64,000 nt of DNA from positions 2,810,001 through 2,874,000 of the forward strand of contig JABFRN010000001.1 of the NCBI GenBank assembly GCA_013141175.1, read 5' to 3'. A program made the position numbers and the translations under genes. The notes beneath the pieces were generated by a model. The model did no database searches. It had not been told where the DNA came from and was given only the letters and a program-made list of their open reading frames with translations. How positions within the stretch are numbered: position 1 is the stretch's first letter; each line of letters starts with the position of its first letter. This stretch comes from Lysobacter sp. Its GTDB lineage: Bacteria > Pseudomonadota > Gammaproteobacteria > Xanthomonadales > Xanthomonadaceae. Positions 52,312 to 61,048 of the stretch are shown here, one piece after another.

Positions 52312-54407
52312 ATGACCTCGCGATCCGCGCTGGCCCGCGCGTGTCGCGATGCGCTCAGCGACGGCGGCGCGCTCGCGGTGGAAATCGAAGGCTTCGCGCC
52401 GCGCGGATCGCAGCAACAGCTGTCGATGGCGATCGCCGAAACCGTCGAGGACCGAGCGGTACTGCTGGCCGAAGCCGGCACCGGCACCGGCAAAACCTTC
52501 GCCTATCTGGTGCCTGCGCTGCTGTCGGGATTGAAGACGATCGTCTCGACCGGCACCCGCGCGCTGCAGGACCAGCTGTATCACCGCGATCTGCCGCGCG
52601 TGCGCGATGCGCTGGGCGTCGGCATCAAGACCTCGCTGCTGAAAGGTCGCGCGAATTACCTCTGCAAGTACCGGCTCGAAAAGAGCAAGGGCGAACCCCG
52701 GTTCACTTCAAGGAACAGATCACCCAGTTCCAGCGCATCGTCGCCTGGAGCGGGCGCACGCGGATGGGCGATCTGGCCGAACTCGACGCGCTGCCCGAGG
52801 ATTCGCCGCTGCTGCCGATGGTCACCTCGACCACCGACAACTGTCTCGGCAGCGAATGCCCGTTCTGGGACGACTGCTTCGTAGTGCAGGCGCGGCAGCG
52901 CGCGCAAGCGGCGGACGTGGTCGTCGTCAACCATCATCTGCTGCTCGCCGACCTGGCGTTGAAACAGGAAGGCTTCGGCGAAATCCTGCCCGGTGCGCAG
53001 GTGTTCGTGGTCGACGAGGCGCACCAGTTGCCGGAACTGGCCGCGCAGTTCTTCGGCGAAGGCCTGAGCGCGCGTCCGTTGGTGGAAGTCGCGCGCGACG
53101 CACTGGCCGAATGCAAGACCACCACCGGCGCGCTGGCGGTGCTGCAGGCGCCGGCGCGGGAACTGGAAGAAGCCGCCCGCGACCTGCGCGTGGCGATGGA
53201 ACCGCTGCCGCCGCGCGGCACGCGCTGGCGGGCGATGCAGGAGCCCGGCGTATTCGATGCGCTCGGCGCACTGGACGATGCGCTGTGCGCGTTCATCGAC
53301 GCGCTGGCGCCGCTGCGCGAGTCCGCACCCGGCTTCGACAGCTGCCATGCGCGCGCGCTCGACAACCGCGCGCGCCTGCTGCGCTGGGCGCCGCCGGATT
53401 TTTCCCGCCGCCGCGAATTCGCCGAGGACGACGAAGGTGTGCAACTGCGTGCTGATTTACAGGAAACCGTGGATGAGGAGTTCGTCGAGAACGATGGCGA
53501 CCCGACCCTCTCCCCCGACCCCTCTCCCGGCGGGAGAGGGGAGAAAGCGAAGCCCTACGATGTCCGCTGGTACGAACTGTCGCCGCGCGGCTTCCGCCTG
53601 CAGCGCACGCCGCTGGACGTGTCCGGACCGCTGCGCAACCATCGTGAACAATCGCGCGCCGCCTGGGTGTTCACCTCGGCGACACTGGCGGTGGCCGGCG
53701 GTTTCGATCATCTGTCGGTGCGGCTCGGTCTGGATGCGCCGCGCACGCTGCTTGCGCCGAGCCCGTTCGATTGGCCGCATCAGGCGCTGTGTTATCTGCC
53801 GCAGCGCATGCCGGAACCGAACTCGCGCGACTACACCAGCGCGGTGATCGACGCTGTGCGCCCGGTGCTGGAAGCCTCTGGTGGACGTGCGTTCGTCTTG
53901 TTCGCTTCGCATCGCGCACTGCGCGAAGCGGCGGAGCTGTTGCGCGGCGGGCCCTGGCCGCTGTTCGTGCAGGGCGAAGCGCCGCGTTCGGTGCTGCTGC
54001 AGCGGTTCCGCGATTCCGGCAACGGTGTGCTGCTCGGCGCCGCGAGTTTCCGTGAAGGCGTGGACGTGGCCGGCGATGCGCTCAGCGTGGTCGTCATCGA
54101 CAAACTGCCGTTCGCCGCGCCGGACGACCCGGTGTTCGAAGCGCGGCTGGATGCGATCCGTCGTGAAGGCGGCAACCCGTTCCGCGATGAACAGCTGCCG
54201 CAGGCGGTGATCGCGCTGAAGCAGGGCGTCGGCCGCCTGATCCGCACCGAAACCGATCGCGGCGTGCTGGTGCTGTGCGACCCGCGACTGATCGGCAAAT
54301 CCTATGGGCGCACCTTCCTCGACTCGTTGCCGCCGTTCGCGCGCACGCGGTCGGTGGACGACGTACGGGCGTTTTTCGGCGCGGGAAATTCTTCGCCGAT
54401 ATTTTGA
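52312..54407 (+). pseudogene. DinG/YoaA-family ATP-dependent helicase with a -1 frameshift
   Basis: Frame 1 carries LLAEAGTGTGKTFAYL (Walker A) and the first Fe-S cysteine in NYLCKYRLEKSKGEPR, then fails near 52700. A second frame continues with FKEQITQFQRIVAWSG, the remaining cysteines (DNCLGSECPFWDDC), VFVVDEAHQLPELA, and the C-terminal motor motifs (VGRLIRTETDRGVLVL). One missing G in CCCCGGTTC explains it. Joined length is about 698 aa, typical for this XPD-like Fe-S helicase, which aids replication-fork repair. Start may be 52312 or 52255. An in-frame GGGAGAGGG-type repeat lies inside at about 53501-53550. Confidence 0.85.
53501..53550. repeat. Intergenic-type palindromic repeat inside the helicase gene
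   Basis: CCCTCTCCC-GGC-GGGAGAGGG (53520-53540) is a perfect 9-bp stem, flanked by CCCTCTCCCCCGAC. It is translated as TLSPDPSPGGRGEK, a sequence often seen when this intergenic repeat is read through in high-GC proteobacteria. Confidence 0.75.
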
Positions 54408-55351
54408 TGTGTGGCGCGCCCAAGCGTCAGCAAGCCGCGCTTACGCGCAATTCGCAGAAGGTCGCCGATGCGTTCGTCGTTTGGCCAGCCCACCACCCTG
54501 TCGGTCACTTTCCCGTCACGAAGGAAATAGAACACAGGAGTCTCCCAGTGCGTGAACTCCGGCCACTCGTTTTCTCGATTTGCGAACACCATAGGCAGTT
54601 TCGGCTGTGCGGTGTTCCAGCGATGCACTGCAGCGATGTCGAAATTGATCTTCGGCGGAATCAGAATCAAAGCATCGCGTCCAAACAGCGCCGCCGCGTC
54701 CGGGTTGCGCGCGATCGCTGCCATGGCCCGCTGCGAAAATCCACAATGAGGCTGGGTAATCATGACGATATGAGGCAGTTCATCTATCCCCAGCGAATGT
54801 TGATCGATGCCGAGGCCGTCTTTGTCGACCATCCAGATGCTCTGGAGGCTGTTATCCTCCGGGGGCAGACGTCGCGCTTCGAATGATGGCATTTCGAGAT
54901 CAGCTTCCGCATCAAGCGCCGCCGCGTCCTCAAAGCGACGGTGCCACAGAAAAGCGCGATGCAGCGACAGAGCATGAAAGCGGACTTTTGCTCCGCGTGC
55001 TGTGAGTTCGAGATAGGCTGCGCGTAGATCATCCAGTGCGCGAGGATCTGGGGAGTGGAAGGCATGAAGTTGTGCCGCCCGGAACAGATCCTTCAGATCA
55101 TTATCGTCCATGTGCGCCAAGGTATCTTTGGCATATGAACCTGAGAAGTACGCAGTGAAACGGCGCTCAATGGCCTCCCGGCGCAGGCGCGGCGGCATGG
55201 CGCCGCTTTCCCGTTCGAACGCGATCAGCGCGTCGAGCCGGTCGGCCACGGTCGGCGATGAGGCGTCTGGCGAGGTTGCAAGCAGCCAAACTGCCAGCAG
55301 CCACCACGCCGACAGTGTCCGCAAGTGCGGTCTTGTGCGAGAAATCTGCAT
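54302..55351 (-). CDS. Secreted thioredoxin-like protein with a CGFS motif
   Basis: A 349-aa protein with an N-terminal hydrophobic signal (LSAWWLLAVWLLATSPDAS). A helical middle (about 40-190) is followed by a thioredoxin-like domain with IVMITQPHCGFSQRAMAAI (CxxS) and a WPEFTHWETPVFYFLRDGKV strand pair containing a cis-Pro-like TPV. It may act in thiol isomerisation or sulfur handling. GC is lower than in flanking genes. Its last 106 nt overlap the helicase gene antisense. It probably shares an operon with the upstream Cys-tail protein. Confidence 0.75.
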   Translation of the reverse strand: MQISRTRPHLRTLSAWWLLAVWLLATSPDASSPTVADRLDALIAFERESGAMPPRLRREAIERRFTAYFSGSYAKDTLAHMDDNDLKDLFRAAQLHAFHSPDPRALDDLRAAYLELTARGAKVRFHALSLHRAFLWHRRFEDAAALDAEADLEMPSFEARRLPPEDNSLQSIWMVDKDGLGIDQHSLGIDELPHIVMITQPHCGFSQRAMAAIARNPDAAALFGRDALILIPPKINFDIAAVHRWNTAQPKLPMVFANRENEWPEFTHWETPVFYFLRDGKVTDRVVGWPNDERIGDLLRIARKRGLLTLGRATHQNIGEEFPAPKNARTSSTDRVRANGGNESRKVRP

Positions 55352-55407
55352 TGAGAAGACTCGTTCTGGCGCCGCAAGAGCGACGCCAGAATGCTTCAGG
55401 AGAGATT

Positions 55408-55950
55408 TCAGCAACTGGTAACGATGCAGGTGCTGCCGGACTGGGTGCTGCAGGTGGCGCGCGACGAGCACCAATGGTTCGTCAGAAGAACAACGCCGCC
55501 ATCGTCGATCGCCTCGGCTGCGGATCTCATGATCAGTCTGTCGTTTGCGTCCTCGCGACGCAATCCGGTCATCTGGGGCGTAAACGCTTGCGCGCCGAAC
55601 AGGCTCAGCAGACGATGGGCCTGCTTGACTGTGAGCTGGGACTCGATCTCAATGTAGCTGAAGCTCGCAAGACCCTGCGAGCCGAAGCGCAAGCTACTTA
55701 GGAACCGCTGCTTGCTTCTTGGCGAGAACGCATTCAGCGGATTGTCCGGATTGCTTCGGTTGTTCGCCATGTATCTCGCCAGATCCGATCTGGACTTGAT
55801 CGGGGCCAATGCGACGGCCAACTCCTGGGCTTCGATCGCCCGGTCGATACGTTCGTCGCTGATGATGCGCGGGTTGGCGGAGAATGCTGATGATGCGAAC
55901 CCTGCCAACAGCGTTGCAGTCGTCGCGAAAGTAAGAATCTTGTTGTTCAT
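55408..55950 (-). CDS. Secreted protein with a Cys/Ser/Thr-rich C-terminal tail
   Basis: A 180-aa protein with a clear signal peptide (MNNKILTFATTATLLAGFAS, cleavage near AFSA). The middle is helical and ordinary; the last 22 residues contain four cysteines spaced among Ser and Thr (CSSRATCSTQSGSTC, then IVTSC). The tail looks like a modified-peptide core or a disulfide cap. GAGGA precedes the ATG. It is followed 56 nt later by the thioredoxin-like gene, and together they look like an acquired pair in AT-richer DNA. No family recognised. Confidence 0.7.
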   Translation of the reverse strand: MNNKILTFATTATLLAGFASSAFSANPRIISDERIDRAIEAQELAVALAPIKSRSDLARYMANNRSNPDNPLNAFSPRSKQRFLSSLRFGSQGLASFSYIEIESQLTVKQAHRLLSLFGAQAFTPQMTGLRREDANDRLIMRSAAEAIDDGGVVLLTNHWCSSRATCSTQSGSTCIVTSC

Positions 55951-56284
55951 GACGATGGTCCTCGTTCCTTTAAGGATTTTTCGCTGGTGATCCCAGCTGT
56001 TCACGATTAGCACCGCACGCAGTAACTAGCAAGGCGCCTGTTCACTGATTATCTGCGCGCGTTACGTCATTGCAGCCTTAGGCATACGGAATCATTGGGC
56101 TCTTGGCGAATTGCGATAAGCGGCTTCTCTTTGATGTGGCATGCGCAATTGAGAAAATTTATCTTGGCATTCCGATGAATGGCGTGGATCAATGTGAGTG
56201 TCATCCCGGTTCAGTCTCGCCGCAGCGCGAATCAGGATGCTCCGCCGTGTCGGAACGGAAGTAGAGCCGTCTACAATCGCAGCC
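55951..56284. other. Gene-free stretch of 334 bp
   Basis: AT-richer than the surroundings; it separates the divergent Cys-tail gene and tsaB. Apart from the tsaB -10 box near its end I see no clear element, terminator or ncRNA. Confidence 0.5.
56272..56277 (+). promoter_or_regulatory. -10 box eight nt before the tsaB ATG (leaderless transcript)
   Basis: TACAAT ends 7 nt before the ATG at 56285, so the transcript would start at the A of the start codon. No ribosome site is present; the -35 region is weak. Confidence 0.5.
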
Positions 56285-57013
56285 ATGAACCTCCTCGCTT
56301 TCGAACTGTCCACCGAAGCCTGCTCCGTCGCCCTCTGGGTCGATGGAGAGGTGCGCGAACGCCACGAAATCGCGCCGCGCCGCCATGCCGAACTCGCGCT
56401 GCCGTGGGCGGAGGCGCTGCTGGCCGAAGCCGGCATCGTCCGTTCGCAGCTCGACGCCATCGCGGTCGGCCGTGGGCCCGGCGCGTTCACCGGCGTGCGT
56501 CTGGGCGTGGCGGTTGCGCAAGGCATCGCGCTGGCGCTGGATCGTCCGGCGGTGCCGGTGTCCACGCTCGCGGCACTGGCGATGCGCGCGGTCGCGCTGG
56601 GTGCGGGCGAGGGCGCTCCGGTGCTCGCCGCGATCGATGCGCGGATGAATGAGGTCTACGCCGCGCGTTACCTGCTCACGATCGAACACGGCGCGCCGTG
56701 GCCGATGCCCAGCTCGGACGAACAGGTGCTTCCGCCCGATGCCGTATCGCTGCCGGAACGCGGCGACACGTGGTTCGGTGTCGGCACCGGCTTCGGCGCG
56801 CTCGGCGGCGTGCTGCGGTCGCGCCTGCCGTCGAATTGGCGTGCGGTCGATGCCGAAGCGCTGCCGCATGCGGCCGATATCGTGCGCTTGGCGCATATCG
56901 CGCTGTTGCGCGGCGAGTCGGTCGCGCCGGAAAAACTCGAGCCCGCCTACCTGCGCAATCAGGTGGCGCTCACCCTCGTCGAACAGCAGGCGCTGCGCGC
57001 ATCCCGTTCGTGA
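56285..57013 (+). CDS. tsaB: tRNA t6A biosynthesis protein TsaB
   Basis: A 242-aa member of the ASKHA/YeaZ family, partner of TsaD and TsaE in making threonylcarbamoyl-adenosine at A37 of ANN-decoding tRNAs. Diagnostic are MNLLAFELSTEACSVAL at the start and AVGRGPGAFTGVRLGVA at about residue 63. The start fits a leaderless mRNA. Confidence 0.95.
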   Translation: MNLLAFELSTEACSVALWVDGEVRERHEIAPRRHAELALPWAEALLAEAGIVRSQLDAIAVGRGPGAFTGVRLGVAVAQGIALALDRPAVPVSTLAALAMRAVALGAGEGAPVLAAIDARMNEVYAARYLLTIEHGAPWPMPSSDEQVLPPDAVSLPERGDTWFGVGTGFGALGGVLRSRLPSNWRAVDAEALPHAADIVRLAHIALLRGESVAPEKLEPAYLRNQVALTLVEQQALRASRS

Positions 57014-57033
57014 TCGCTAAGGAATCGCCGCCG

Positions 57034-58191
57034 ATGAACGCTTCGATCCGTCTTGTTCTGCAGCGCGCGATGCTGGTCTGCGCGCTGCTGTCGACGTGGG
57101 TTTCCGGTCTCGCACAGGCGCAGGCGCAGACGCAGGTGTGGGAGGGCACGCTGGGCAAATCGTCGATCGTGGTGAAACTGGATGCGCCGGACGATGGTGG
57201 CGGAATCAACGGCCAGTATTTCTATCGCAAACATCGTCACGGCATCGACTTGGCCGGCACTCGTGCGGTGGACGGCAGTCTCGCGCTGGAAGAACAGATA
57301 TACGTACCCGGCGAAGATGCGCGCTCGGCGTGGACCCTGGAGCCTGCCAACGGCGACACGGTCGTCGGCGAATGGGCCGGCAAGGGCAAGCGATTGCCGA
57401 TCCGTCTGCGCAGGACATCGAACGCGACGCTTCCGAAAACCGACGATCCCGGCCTTGCCGAACTGCGCGCGAACGATTCCTATCGATTCCTGCAGTTGCA
57501 AGGTTTGCCTCTGCAAGCCGGCAAGCTCGAAACCGTCGGCGATTACCGGCTGCAGTGGTGGCGCGAGCCGACCAGCGATGTCGAACTGTTCCGCGTGGTG
57601 TCCGGCTATCCGGCGGCGCAACTTCCGGGCGTCAACCTGGCGCTGGCGCGCGCGCACTGGAAACAAGTGGAGAGTTTTCTCGACTGCACCGCCGCGCCGC
57701 TGTCGGATCACGAATCGACCACGACCCTGCGCTACATCGGTCGCGACGCGCTCAGCGTCAGCCTGTTCGTCAGTTACTACTGCGGCGGCGCGCATCCGGA
57801 TTTCGGCGATGGCCCGCTGAATCTCGATCCGCGTACCGGTCGCGAACTGGTGCTGGAAGACGTGCTGTGGCTCGGCAAAGGCACGCCGCCGGTGCGCGGC
57901 GACGATAACAATCAGGCGTGGTACGACTACCGCAACGATGTGTTCGCGCCGTGGGTCTCCGCGCAGTTGGGCAAGCTGTATCCGAAGGAATTTGCAGGAC
58001 AGCCCGACGAAGACTGCAGCTACGAGATGGAGGATGTCTGGGATTTTCCGACCTGGTACATCACCAGGAAAGGCGTGTATCTCGGCGCGATCTTCCCGCG
58101 GGTGGGCCGGGTCTGCGACAACCCGGAATGGTCGGTGCTGCCTTGGGCCACCGTCGACAAGCATCACGGTGCGGTGCGGATCAAGCCTTGA
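57034..58191 (+). CDS. Secreted protein with a DUF3298/RsiV-like domain
   Basis: A 385-aa protein with a signal peptide (MLVCALLSTWVSGLAQAQAQ). The C-terminal region has FVSYYCGGAHPDFGDGPLNL, characteristic of the DUF3298 domain of RsiV and PdaC-like periplasmic proteins, and RTGRELVLEDVLW. AAGGAA precedes the ATG by 9 nt. It lies 20 nt after tsaB, so it may be co-transcribed. Function unknown; envelope-related by family. Confidence 0.8.
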   Translation: MNASIRLVLQRAMLVCALLSTWVSGLAQAQAQTQVWEGTLGKSSIVVKLDAPDDGGGINGQYFYRKHRHGIDLAGTRAVDGSLALEEQIYVPGEDARSAWTLEPANGDTVVGEWAGKGKRLPIRLRRTSNATLPKTDDPGLAELRANDSYRFLQLQGLPLQAGKLETVGDYRLQWWREPTSDVELFRVVSGYPAAQLPGVNLALARAHWKQVESFLDCTAAPLSDHESTTTLRYIGRDALSVSLFVSYYCGGAHPDFGDGPLNLDPRTGRELVLEDVLWLGKGTPPVRGDDNNQAWYDYRNDVFAPWVSAQLGKLYPKEFAGQPDEDCSYEMEDVWDFPTWYITRKGVYLGAIFPRVGRVCDNPEWSVLPWATVDKHHGAVRIKP

Positions 58192-58271
58192 GCGCATAGG
58201 CCATCAGTCACAGGAACTCCGCGAGTCCCGGCTGGTCGATGTTCGATCGACCCTGAGCGAAGAGAACCGTC

Positions 58272-58898
58272 ATGACGCAGACCGCACCGGCCGGAGACGA
58301 AAGCAGGAAGGCGCCGTTCTGGCGCGGCGAGTGGGCGTCCCTCGCGATGATGGTCCTGCTGCTGACCGTCGCCCGGACCTCGCTCGCCAACCATTACCAG
58401 GTGCCCAGCAGCTCGATGGAGCCGACCCTGATGCCCGGCGACCGGGTCGCGGTGAACATGATGGCCTACGGCCTGCGCGTGCCGTTCACCGATATCGAAC
58501 TGATCGATCGCGGCGAACCGCAGCGCGGCGATGTGGTGGTGTTCAAATCGCCCGCCGACGGTACCCGGCTGATCAAGCGGCTGGTCGCGGTCGGCGGCGA
58601 TACCGTCGCGCTGGTCGACGGCCGCCTGTGGATCGACGGCCAGCCGCTGCAGGATGCCGAAACCGGCGATATCGAACATTTCGGCCCGCGCGACGTGCAT
58701 CTGAACCTGCGCGACGGCGGCGGCCCGGATGTCGCCACCAGCACGATTCCCGCAGGCATGGGGCTGGTGCTGGGCGACCATCGCGGCAACAGCGCGGACG
58801 GCCGATTCTTCGGGCTGGTGCCGCTGAAATCGCTCTACGGCAAGGCTTCGGCGGTGTATTACCGTAGCGGCGAAGGCTTCGGCTGGAAGCGGCTGTGA
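58272..58898 (+). CDS. lepB: Signal peptidase I
   Basis: A 208-aa leader peptidase. Catalytic Ser is in QVPSSSMEPTLMPGDRV and the general-base Lys in GTRLIKRLVAVGGD; the C-terminal box VLGDHRGNSADGRFFG is conserved. One N-terminal membrane segment anchors it to the inner membrane. At 208 aa it is a short form, so it may be a second signal peptidase beside the main lepB of the rnc-era region, which is not in this window. Confidence 0.92.
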   Translation: MTQTAPAGDESRKAPFWRGEWASLAMMVLLLTVARTSLANHYQVPSSSMEPTLMPGDRVAVNMMAYGLRVPFTDIELIDRGEPQRGDVVVFKSPADGTRLIKRLVAVGGDTVALVDGRLWIDGQPLQDAETGDIEHFGPRDVHLNLRDGGGPDVATSTIPAGMGLVLGDHRGNSADGRFFGLVPLKSLYGKASAVYYRSGEGFGWKRL

Positions 58899-58908
58899 GG
58901 CGACGCTT

Positions 58909-58966
58909 GTGGGAGGGGCTTCAGCCCCGACGTATCGGCGGCAGTCGGGGCTGAAGCCCCTCCCAC
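58909..58966. repeat. REP doublet between lepB and the tonB-like gene
   Basis: GTGGGAGGGGCTTCAGCCCC-GAC (58909-58931) and its exact inverted copy (58944-58966) flank a 12-nt loop; the whole 58 bp is a perfect long palindrome. It probably also serves as a terminator for the two convergent genes. Confidence 0.88.
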
Positions 58967-58994
58967 ATGGGAATCCTGACGTTGCATGCGAACC

Positions 58995-59017
58995 ATAGGG
59001 CCTGAAGGCCCTCCTAT
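58995..59017. repeat. Single REP half at the 3' end of the tonB-like gene
   Basis: ATAGGGCCTGAAGGCCCTCCTAT is an imperfect palindrome of REP type, and the TAG stop of the tonB-like gene lies in its ATAGGAGGG end. Confidence 0.7.
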
Positions 59018-59898
59018 TCGTCGATCAACCCGCCGCCCGGCAGGAACTGCCAGGTGCGCACCACGTTGAGGATGTCCGGGTCTTCCGGCGTCTTCGGCAG
59101 TGGCGGGTAGGGTTCGGCCAGTTTCGCGATGCGCAGCGCGGCGTCGTCGAGCAGGGGAATGCCGCTGGACTGGACGATATCGGCCCGCTCCACCAAGCCG
59201 TTGCGGCGGATGCCGATGTTGATGACCACGGTGCCCGCCAGTTGCCTCCGCCGGGCTTCGTCCGGGTAATTGAGGTTGCCGACGCGCTCGGCGCGGTCGA
59301 CCCAGGCGCGCAGATAGTTCGCCCACGCATATTCCTGGGTGCTGGCCGAGATGAATTTGCGGCTCGGGCGTTTGGCGTAGCGGGCCGAGCGCAGATGGAT
59401 CTCGGCTGCCAGCCGCGCCATCGCCATATCGTGTTCGATCTTCTGCGGCCCGACGCGCTGCGGGGTCTCGGTGGCCTGCTGGACCCGGCTCGGGGCTGCC
59501 AGACGGGTGTCGCTGTTCGGACTGGCCACCACCCGCGCCTCAGGCGGCGGTTGCGGCGATGGCGACTGGGCCCGCACCGCCTGCGGCGCCACCCCGGTTT
59601 CGGTCTGCGGCACCGTGCCGGGCTGCGGGTCGCGCGGGCGGCTGGCCTTGTCGTGCTCGCCGCCGCCCTGATTGTTGGCCTGGGCGAGGAAATCCGCCTG
59701 CTTCTGGGTCAGCGGACTCTGGGTCTGGGTCAGGATCACGTCCAACATCGGCACCACCGGCGCTGCCCGCTCCAGCGCGAAACCCACGCCGAGGATCAAC
59801 AGCCCGTGGAACAGCAACGACAGCACCAGGGTCGCCCCGAGGCGCTGGTCTTCGCCGATGTCCGGCGGCGGGGGCAGGGCTGCATTCGCTGCAGACAT
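59014..59898 (-). CDS. TonB-family energy transducer
   Basis: A 294-aa protein: N-terminal membrane anchor (ATLVLSLLFHGLLILGVGFAL), a Pro/Gln-rich periplasm-spanning linker and a C-terminal TonB domain (LNYPDEARRRQLAGTVVINI and ADIVQSSGIPLLDDAALRI). It couples ExbBD proton-motive energy to outer-membrane receptors. It follows gshB after 3 nt, an operon. ExbB/ExbD are not in the window, so this is likely an accessory TonB. Confidence 0.88.
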   Translation of the reverse strand: MSAANAALPPPPDIGEDQRLGATLVLSLLFHGLLILGVGFALERAAPVVPMLDVILTQTQSPLTQKQADFLAQANNQGGGEHDKASRPRDPQPGTVPQTETGVAPQAVRAQSPSPQPPPEARVVASPNSDTRLAAPSRVQQATETPQRVGPQKIEHDMAMARLAAEIHLRSARYAKRPSRKFISASTQEYAWANYLRAWVDRAERVGNLNYPDEARRRQLAGTVVINIGIRRNGLVERADIVQSSGIPLLDDAALRIAKLAEPYPPLPKTPEDPDILNVVRTWQFLPGGGLIDE

Positions 59899-59901
59899 CG
59901 G

Positions 59902-60855
59902 TTAAGCCGTCGCTTCCAGCGCATCGAACAGCAGCCCGGCGATGTTCAGGCCGAACTGCTTGTCCAGCTCGCGGATGCAGGTCGGGCTGGTGACGTTGAC
60001 CTCGGTCAGGTGGTCGCCGATCACGTCCAGCCCCACGAAACGCATGCCCCGGCGCCTCATCTCCGGACCGACCTGGGCCGCGATCCAGCGGTCGCGGTCG
60101 GTCAGCGGGCGGCCTTCGCCGCGCCCGCCGGCGGCAAGATTCCCTCTGAATTCATCGCCTTGCGGGATACGGGCGAGGCAATAGTCCACCGGCACGCCGT
60201 CGATCAACAGGATGCGTTTGTCGCCCTGCACGATTTCCGGCAGATAGCGCTGCACCATCACCAGGTGCGCGCCGCCGCCGGTCAGGGTCTCCAGGATCAC
60301 GTTCAGGTTCGGGTCGCCGTCATGGGAGCGGAAGATCGAGCGCCCGCCCATGCCGTCGAGCGGCTTCAGCACCACTTCGCCGTGTTCGGCCGCGAATGCC
60401 TTCAGGGCAGGCGACTGTCGCGACACCAGGGTTGGCGGGCAGCACTGCGGGAATTCCAGCGCCGCGAGTTTTTCGTTGTGGTCGCGCAGCCCCTGCGGGT
60501 CGTTGACGACCAGCGCGCCGGTGCGCTGGGCGAAACTCAGGATATGGGTGTCGTGCAGGAAGTCGGCATCGACCGGCGGATCCTTGCGCATGAGGATCAG
60601 ATCCGCGCGGCCCAGCGCACGGTGTGACAAAGGTCCGGTTTCAAACCAGCCTGCGGGGTCATCGCGTACAGTCAGCGGCGACACCTCGGCGCTCGCCGCG
60701 CCGCCGCGCATCGTCAATGTGCCGGGTGTGACGTAAAACAGCCGATAGTGACGCTGCTGGGCTTCGAGCAACATCGCAAATGTGGAGTCTTTCGCAATTT
60801 TGATCGACTCGATCGGGTCCATGACCACAAGCACGTCGCGCGCATGTTTCGACAT
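59902..60855 (-). CDS. gshB: Glutathione synthetase
   Basis: A 317-aa ATP-grasp enzyme joining glycine to gamma-glutamylcysteine. N-terminal VVMDPIESIKIAKDSTFAML is diagnostic; the ATP-grasp part has VLKPLDGMGGRSIFR and ends EVNVTSPTCIRELDKQFG. Start at 60855 (MSKHARDVL) is preferred over the longer open frame. The gshB-pilG neighbourhood recurs in pseudomonads and xanthomonads. Confidence 0.97.
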   Translation of the reverse strand: MSKHARDVLVVMDPIESIKIAKDSTFAMLLEAQQRHYRLFYVTPGTLTMRGGAASAEVSPLTVRDDPAGWFETGPLSHRALGRADLILMRKDPPVDADFLHDTHILSFAQRTGALVVNDPQGLRDHNEKLAALEFPQCCPPTLVSRQSPALKAFAAEHGEVVLKPLDGMGGRSIFRSHDGDPNLNVILETLTGGGAHLVMVQRYLPEIVQGDKRILLIDGVPVDYCLARIPQGDEFRGNLAAGGRGEGRPLTDRDRWIAAQVGPEMRRRGMRFVGLDVIGDHLTEVNVTSPTCIRELDKQFGLNIAGLLFDALEATA

Positions 60856-60954
60856 AACGCTTCCACCTGCAACATTCGTCAGCTTGAATGGTAACAAGGC
60901 GACGTCGCCGAAGCCCGGGTTGTCGTTCATGGCTGGGAAATTGCTAACGTAAAC

Positions 60955-60983
60955 TTGACAGTCCAGCGACAGACTGGGATATA
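60955..60983 (+). promoter_or_regulatory. Sigma-70 promoter of the pilGHIJ operon
   Basis: A perfect TTGACA (60955-60960), a 17-nt spacer and GATATA (60978-60983). It would give a leader of about 58 nt before pilG. Confidence 0.65.
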
Positions 60984-61048
60984 GGTATCTGAAAATGATG
61001 ACAAACCAGCAACACGGTCATCGAACGCCGGAGGCATGGGGAGAGGTG

